Virus record (IMG/VR): IMGVR_UViG_3300021197_000949
Coordinates: 1 to 35,374 of that record
Reading direction: 5' to 3' (one strand)
Source: a virus
DNA: 35,374 nucleotides
Both the position numbers and the translations under genes were made by a program. The notes beneath the pieces were generated by a model. It was given only the letters and a program-made list of their open reading frames with translations. It had not been told where the DNA came from and searched no databases. Within the stretch, counting starts at the first letter, position 1; every line of letters starts with the position of its first letter. Shown here one piece after another: positions 31,806 to 35,374 of this stretch.

Positions 31806-32113
31806 AGTTAACAGAATCATATATCAAACAGGTTATTAGAGAAGAGTACGAAGCTCTTATGGCTGAGAAAAAGAAGAAAGCCTGTAAGCCTGCGAAGGGC
31901 AAACGCTTTGCTAAGCGCGTAAATGGTAAGTGCCGCTCATACGGACAATCAGGTCAAGCCAAGGGAGGCGGTGATCGCATTCGTCCAGGCACAGCCAAGG
32001 GCGATGCTTACTGCGCACGATCCGCAAAGATCAAGAAATGTAAGAATCCACCTTGCGCCAACGCACTATCACGAAAGAAGTGGAAGTGTCGCGGTTCTAA
32101 GTCTATGAAATAA
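31802..32113 (+). CDS. Small Lys/Cys-rich protein, paralogous targeting helix (103 aa)
   Basis: Residues 10-28 (QVIREEYEALMAEKKKKAC) closely copy residues 151-169 of the preceding protein (QIIKEEYQTVLSEKKKL), so the two share a helix-KKK cassette. The rest is basic with seven Cys and contains DAYCARSAKIKKC, NALSRKKWKCRGSKS, a pattern recurring in marine phages. As in T4 internal proteins, the N-terminal helix could be a head-targeting segment removed by the prohead protease (IRE-E at 14/15, or the KKK junction after E22, where MAE deviates from the rule). ATG overlaps the previous stop. Alternative: a small DNA- or RNA-binding regulator made early. Confidence 0.68.
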   Translation: MKLTESYIKQVIREEYEALMAEKKKKACKPAKGKRFAKRVNGKCRSYGQSGQAKGGGDRIRPGTAKGDAYCARSAKIKKCKNPPCANALSRKKWKCRGSKSMK

Positions 32114-32153
32114 GTTAGGCAGCGTCAAGAGTAAAAATAAAGCGTAACTCGCC

Positions 32154-32181
32154 TTGACTTTTTATCTAGGTGTGTTATATT
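32154..32181 (+). promoter_or_regulatory. Sigma70-type promoter for the helicase gene
   Basis: TTGACT (32154-32159), 16 bases, TATATT (32176-32181), preceded by TGTGT. Lies in the 93-base gap after the 103-aa gene. No terminator separates the two units. Ribosome site AAGGAG at 32197-32202. Confidence 0.75.
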
Positions 32182-32206
32182 TAGTAGTGCGAGACCAAGG
32201 AGTGTT

Positions 32207-33604
32207 ATGCTTGCACACAAGGCAGACTTTGGAAGGTACGGAAAATCCTTCCAAGAGGGGTTGGTTCAACTTATTTTTGAGGACCGACCCTTCGCAGATC
32301 AAATAACCGAAGTTCTAGATGTTGAGTTTCTAGAACTTGAATACCTACGCACATTTGTTGCGAAGATAGTTCATTACAGGACAAAGTACGGGAAACATCC
32401 ATCCACAAATGCGATGATCTCTATCTTGCGGACAGAACTTGACCGCGAGAGCGAAGTAACACAGCAACAGGTTCGTGATTACTTTGCGAGAGTCCATACA
32501 AATGAGATAGCAGACGACATAGATTACATCAAAGAGACCTCCTTGGACTTCTGCCGCAAGCAGAAACTAAAGGAAGCTATGATGAAGTCTGTTAACCTTC
32601 TACAGACCTGTTCTTTTGATGAGATCTCAAAGGTAATTAACGATGCCCTAAAGCTGGGCTCTGAGAATAACTTTGGTCACGACTTTATCGCAGACTTTGA
32701 AGAGCGCTACAAGCCTAAGTTCAGGCTTCCAGTTACAACAGGATGGAAAGAGATTGACACTATCACAAGTGGCGGACTTGGTAGAAATGAGCTTGGCGTC
32801 GTTATTGCCCCTACTGGCGCAGGTAAGTCTATGGCTCTTGTTCACCTTGGATCTCAAGCTATTAAAGAGGGCAAGACTGTTGTTCACTACACTCTGGAGT
32901 TGCAGGATACGGTTGTTGCTTGTCGCTATGACTCTTGCATCACACAGTATCCTTTGTCCGATCTCACAAACTTCAAAGACGAGATCTTTGAAGAGATTAA
33001 GAATCTTGACGGAACTCTAATCGTCAAGGAATACCCAACCAAGTCAGCTTCTACGAACACCATCAAGGCACACCTTGCCCGTCTAGTAAAGAGGGGCATA
33101 ACGCCCGGTCTAATCATCGTAGACTACGCAGATTTGTTGAGACCCATCGTAGTGCGGAAAGAAAAAAGAACGGAACTGGAGTCAATCTACGAGGAGCTAC
33201 GAGGACTCTCTAACGAGATGAACTGCCCTGTCTGGACTGCCTCGCAGACCAACCGCTCTGGTCTAAATGCTGAAGTTGTTACAATGGAGCAGATCTCTGA
33301 GGCATTCAACAAGTGCTTCGTCGCTGACTTCATCTGCACACTATCTCGCACGATTGAAGACAAGCAGAACAACAAAGCAAAAATGTTTATTGCTAAGAAT
33401 CGTAACGGACCCGATGGAATCGTTTACGATCTCTTTATGGACACTTCCAGCGTAAACATCAAGATGTTGCCTAAGCCGATTGTTCCAGCAGGCATAGGAC
33501 CACAAATAGCAACCAGCCCGGTCGCCATTGATGCTAAGGGACAAAAAGAAATACTAAAAAACAAATATGATAAATTCAGAAAGCTAAGGAGTAAAGCAAA
33601 ATGA
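32207..33604 (+). CDS. Replicative DNA helicase, DnaB / T4 gp41-like (465 aa)
   Basis: Ring helicase that unwinds DNA at the fork. The N-terminal 150 residues are helical and would be the primase-contact domain. The RecA-like core starts TTGWKEIDTITSGGL, with Walker A APTGAGKS (201-208), TVVHYTLEL (H1a with the catalytic Glu), Walker B GLIIVDYADLL with D306, and NCPVWTASQTNRSG (H3, with the sensor Gln), followed by the arginine region FIAKNRNGPDG. The C-terminus is a basic, disordered tail. Length agrees with T4 gp41 (475 aa). Stop overlaps the nrdJ start (ATGA). No primase gene is in the window. Confidence 0.92.
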   Translation: MLAHKADFGRYGKSFQEGLVQLIFEDRPFADQITEVLDVEFLELEYLRTFVAKIVHYRTKYGKHPSTNAMISILRTELDRESEVTQQQVRDYFARVHTNEIADDIDYIKETSLDFCRKQKLKEAMMKSVNLLQTCSFDEISKVINDALKLGSENNFGHDFIADFEERYKPKFRLPVTTGWKEIDTITSGGLGRNELGVVIAPTGAGKSMALVHLGSQAIKEGKTVVHYTLELQDTVVACRYDSCITQYPLSDLTNFKDEIFEEIKNLDGTLIVKEYPTKSASTNTIKAHLARLVKRGITPGLIIVDYADLLRPIVVRKEKRTELESIYEELRGLSNEMNCPVWTASQTNRSGLNAEVVTMEQISEAFNKCFVADFICTLSRTIEDKQNNKAKMFIAKNRNGPDGIVYDLFMDTSSVNIKMLPKPIVPAGIGPQIATSPVAIDAKGQKEILKNKYDKFRKLRSKAK

Positions 33605-35374
33605 AAACACACATTCGTAGATTTAAGTTATCAGACACATTTATTGAGCAATACCGAGAGCGACAAGTTCCCTGGGGACCTCTCGGCTATGTTACATTCA
33701 AGCGCACCTATGCACGCCGCTTGAGTGAGTTTGACGAGGAGGCAACCGGAACAGAAGAGTGGTTCCAGACCTGCCGCCGCGTTATTGAGGGAATGTTTGA
33801 GATGCAGAAGCAGCACGTTTACAAGCTAGGTCTTGAATGGAACGATGCTAAATCACAAGCGACAGCGAAGGATGCCTATGAGCGTCTATTCACCCTCAAA
33901 TGGACACCCCCCGGTCGTGGCTTGTGGATGATGGGCACCAAGTTCGTAAATGATCGCACCGCTGCTGGTCTATTCAACTGCGCCTTCCGTTCAACCCGAG
34001 AACTAAACACCAAGGGTGGCTACTTGTTCTCTTGGATGATGGACGCCCTTATGTTGGGCATCGGCGTTGGATTTGACACCCTCGGTGCTGGAACACTCAC
34101 AGTCCAGAGACCAGAGTTTACAAATGAAACTTTTGTGATTCCTGACTCTCGCGAGGGCTGGGTAGATTCAGTCAAGATCCTCCTAAATGGTTTCTTCTAT
34201 GGCGCCAAAGTTCCTACTTTTGACTACTCTGCGATTCGCCCCTATGGGGCACCTATCCACGGCTTCGGCGGAACATCAAGCGGCTCTGGACCTCTTGAAG
34301 AGCTACACGCAAGCCTAGCTGAACTCTACACAGCGCGTTTTGGAAACCCAATCACATCCGTAGACATCGTAGACACCGAGAACCTGATCGGTCGCTGCGT
34401 TGTCGCAGGAAATGTTCGTCGTTCTGCCGCTCTTGCGCTTGGAAACCACGAAGATCTTGATTACCTACAGATGAAGAACGATCCAGAAAAGCTTGCTCAC
34501 CATCGCTGGGGTTCAAACAACTCTTTCCACGCTATCGTTGGTCAGGACTACACTTGGCACGCCGAGCAGTCACAGAAGAACGGAGAGCCCGGCTACATTT
34601 GGCTAGACAACGCTCGCACCCGTGGTCGCTTTGCTGATCCTCCGAGAGATGATGATAAAAACGTTATGGGTTTCAACCCGTGCGTTGAGCAGCAACTAGA
34701 AGATGCCGAGCTTTGCTGCCTTGTTGAGACTTTCCCGGCTAAGCACGAGACTTACGAGGATTACCTCGCAACTCTCAAGATTGCCTACCTTTACGGAAAG
34801 ACAGTTACGCTCGCCAACACACATTGGGCTGAGACTAACGCAAAGATGTTAAAGAACCGCCGCATCGGACTTTCCCAGTCTGGTGTCGTTCAAGCATTCA
34901 ACAAGTTTGGTCGCCGTAAGCTAATGGAATGGTGTGATAGTGCTTATGAGCACGTAAAAGGACTTGACGCAAAGTATTCTGATTGGCTTTGTATTCCAAA
35001 GTCTGTCCGAATGACGAGCATCAAGCCTTCCGGCACAGTCTCTCTCCTAAATGGTTCAACTCCAGGCATTCATTATCCCGAAGATGAGTTCTACATCCGT
35101 CGCATTCGCTTTGCGGCTGATAGCGACATGCTGCCTGCTCTTGAAGAAGCTGGCTACAAGATTGAGCCAGACCATTACTCACCAAACACTATGTGTGTTG
35201 AGTTCCCGGTCCACGAAGAGCATTTCGTCAAGGGCAAGAGAGAGATTACGATGTGGGAGCAGCTTGAAATTGCCGCACAATACCAGCACTACTGGGCTGA
35301 TAACTCTGTGTCTATCACGGTTACTTTCAAGCCAGAAGAAGCAGAGCACCTCAAAACTGCTCTTGAAATGTATG
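33601..35374 (+). CDS. nrdJ: Class II (adenosylcobalamin-dependent) ribonucleoside triphosphate reductase, partial
   Basis: Makes deoxynucleotides from ribonucleotides, using cobalamin rather than an iron centre or glycyl radical. 591 codons are present and the frame runs off the right edge; about 150 residues are probably missing. Seen: a WTPPGRGLWMMGT block at 101-113 typical of monomeric RTPRs, redox Cys C127 (LFNCAF), the NPCVEQ box with the thiyl-radical Cys C361, partner Cys at 372/373 (ELCCLVET), and the KPSGTVSLL loop at 475. No allosteric ATP cone is visible at the N-terminus. The gene overlaps the helicase stop (ATGA). A B12-producing or B12-importing host is implied. Confidence 0.93.
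   Translation, partial: MKTHIRRFKLSDTFIEQYRERQVPWGPLGYVTFKRTYARRLSEFDEEATGTEEWFQTCRRVIEGMFEMQKQHVYKLGLEWNDAKSQATAKDAYERLFTLKWTPPGRGLWMMGTKFVNDRTAAGLFNCAFRSTRELNTKGGYLFSWMMDALMLGIGVGFDTLGAGTLTVQRPEFTNETFVIPDSREGWVDSVKILLNGFFYGAKVPTFDYSAIRPYGAPIHGFGGTSSGSGPLEELHASLAELYTARFGNPITSVDIVDTENLIGRCVVAGNVRRSAALALGNHEDLDYLQMKNDPEKLAHHRWGSNNSFHAIVGQDYTWHAEQSQKNGEPGYIWLDNARTRGRFADPPRDDDKNVMGFNPCVEQQLEDAELCCLVETFPAKHETYEDYLATLKIAYLYGKTVTLANTHWAETNAKMLKNRRIGLSQSGVVQAFNKFGRRKLMEWCDSAYEHVKGLDAKYSDWLCIPKSVRMTSIKPSGTVSLLNGSTPGIHYPEDEFYIRRIRFAADSDMLPALEEAGYKIEPDHYSPNTMCVEFPVHEEHFVKGKREITMWEQLEIAAQYQHYWADNSVSITVTFKPEEAEHLKTALEMY

Noticed and set aside
33267-33816. Small frames on both strands at the helicase/nrdJ junction
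   Set aside because: Fully inside the conserved helicase and reductase coding frames.
1-35374. tRNA genes, CRISPR arrays, insertion sequences, integrase or lysogeny genes
   Set aside because: None seen on reading; spacers are short and accounted for by promoters and terminators. A tRNAscan run was not possible, so absence is by inspection only.

Overview
The window is part of the genome of a strictly lytic-looking tailed dsDNA phage with a contractile tail, belonging to the T4 superfamily in the broad sense. It carries recognisable relatives of T4 gp22 (scaffold), gp23 (major capsid), gp13/14/15 (neck and tail completion), gp18 (sheath), gp19 (tube), gp26 (hub assembly), a tape measure, gp48/54-like and gp53-like baseplate proteins, gp32, UvsX, an RNase H/FEN nuclease and a gp41/DnaB helicase. 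Sequence divergence from T4, a family A (not family B) DNA polymerase, a cobalamin-dependent class II ribonucleotide reductase and the small Lys/Cys-rich proteins typical of marine phages suggest an uncultured aquatic phage of a bacterial host, closer to the 'far-T4' fringe (Rhodothermus phage RM378 is the precedent I know) than to enteric T4. All real genes are on the + strand and are tightly packed; no tRNA, integrase, transposase, CRISPR or lysis gene was seen. Terminase, portal and prohead protease are not in the window.

Layout. 1-5975: tail-fibre cassette (a partial gene, four paralogous fibre proteins, a beta-rich tip candidate and a 70-aa protein). 6082-10172: scaffold, capsid, a virion-like 188-aa protein and a 52-aa Pro-Ala-Lys repeat peptide. 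10267-17547: neck, sheath, tube and the tail-assembly chaperone pair, the latter probably linked by a programmed frameshift. 17616-25777: tape measure and baseplate/hub operon, markedly AT-rich towards its end. 25774-35374: replication and nucleotide metabolism: a minimal PolA, a degenerate FtsZ/tubulin-like protein, gp32-like SSB, UvsX, FEN nuclease, two small basic Cys-rich proteins, replicative helicase and the start of NrdJ.

Regulation is legible. Virion transcription units are separated by hairpin terminators and most are preceded by a recurring motif ACTATTTA(C/A), which I propose is the late promoter element. The replication genes gp32, uvsX, FEN and helicase instead each have a sigma70-type promoter (TTGACA-like, 16-17 bp, TATATT-like). 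One late-type motif sits alone inside the replication region, in front of the two basic Cys-rich proteins; these carry repeated acidic-helix / (L)xE-KKK junctions resembling the targeting and cleavage sites of T4 internal head proteins, so I infer that they are packaged in the head. Two adjacent genes (FEN and the first basic protein) have their promoter embedded in a perfect inverted repeat that would fold over the ribosome-binding region only in read-through transcripts, the same logic as T4 gene e.

The most novel items are the putative internal-protein locus, the promoter-in-hairpin switches, the degenerate FtsZ-like protein overlapping a minimal PolA, the gp26/chaperone frameshift site, and the 52-aa histone-H1-like peptide.
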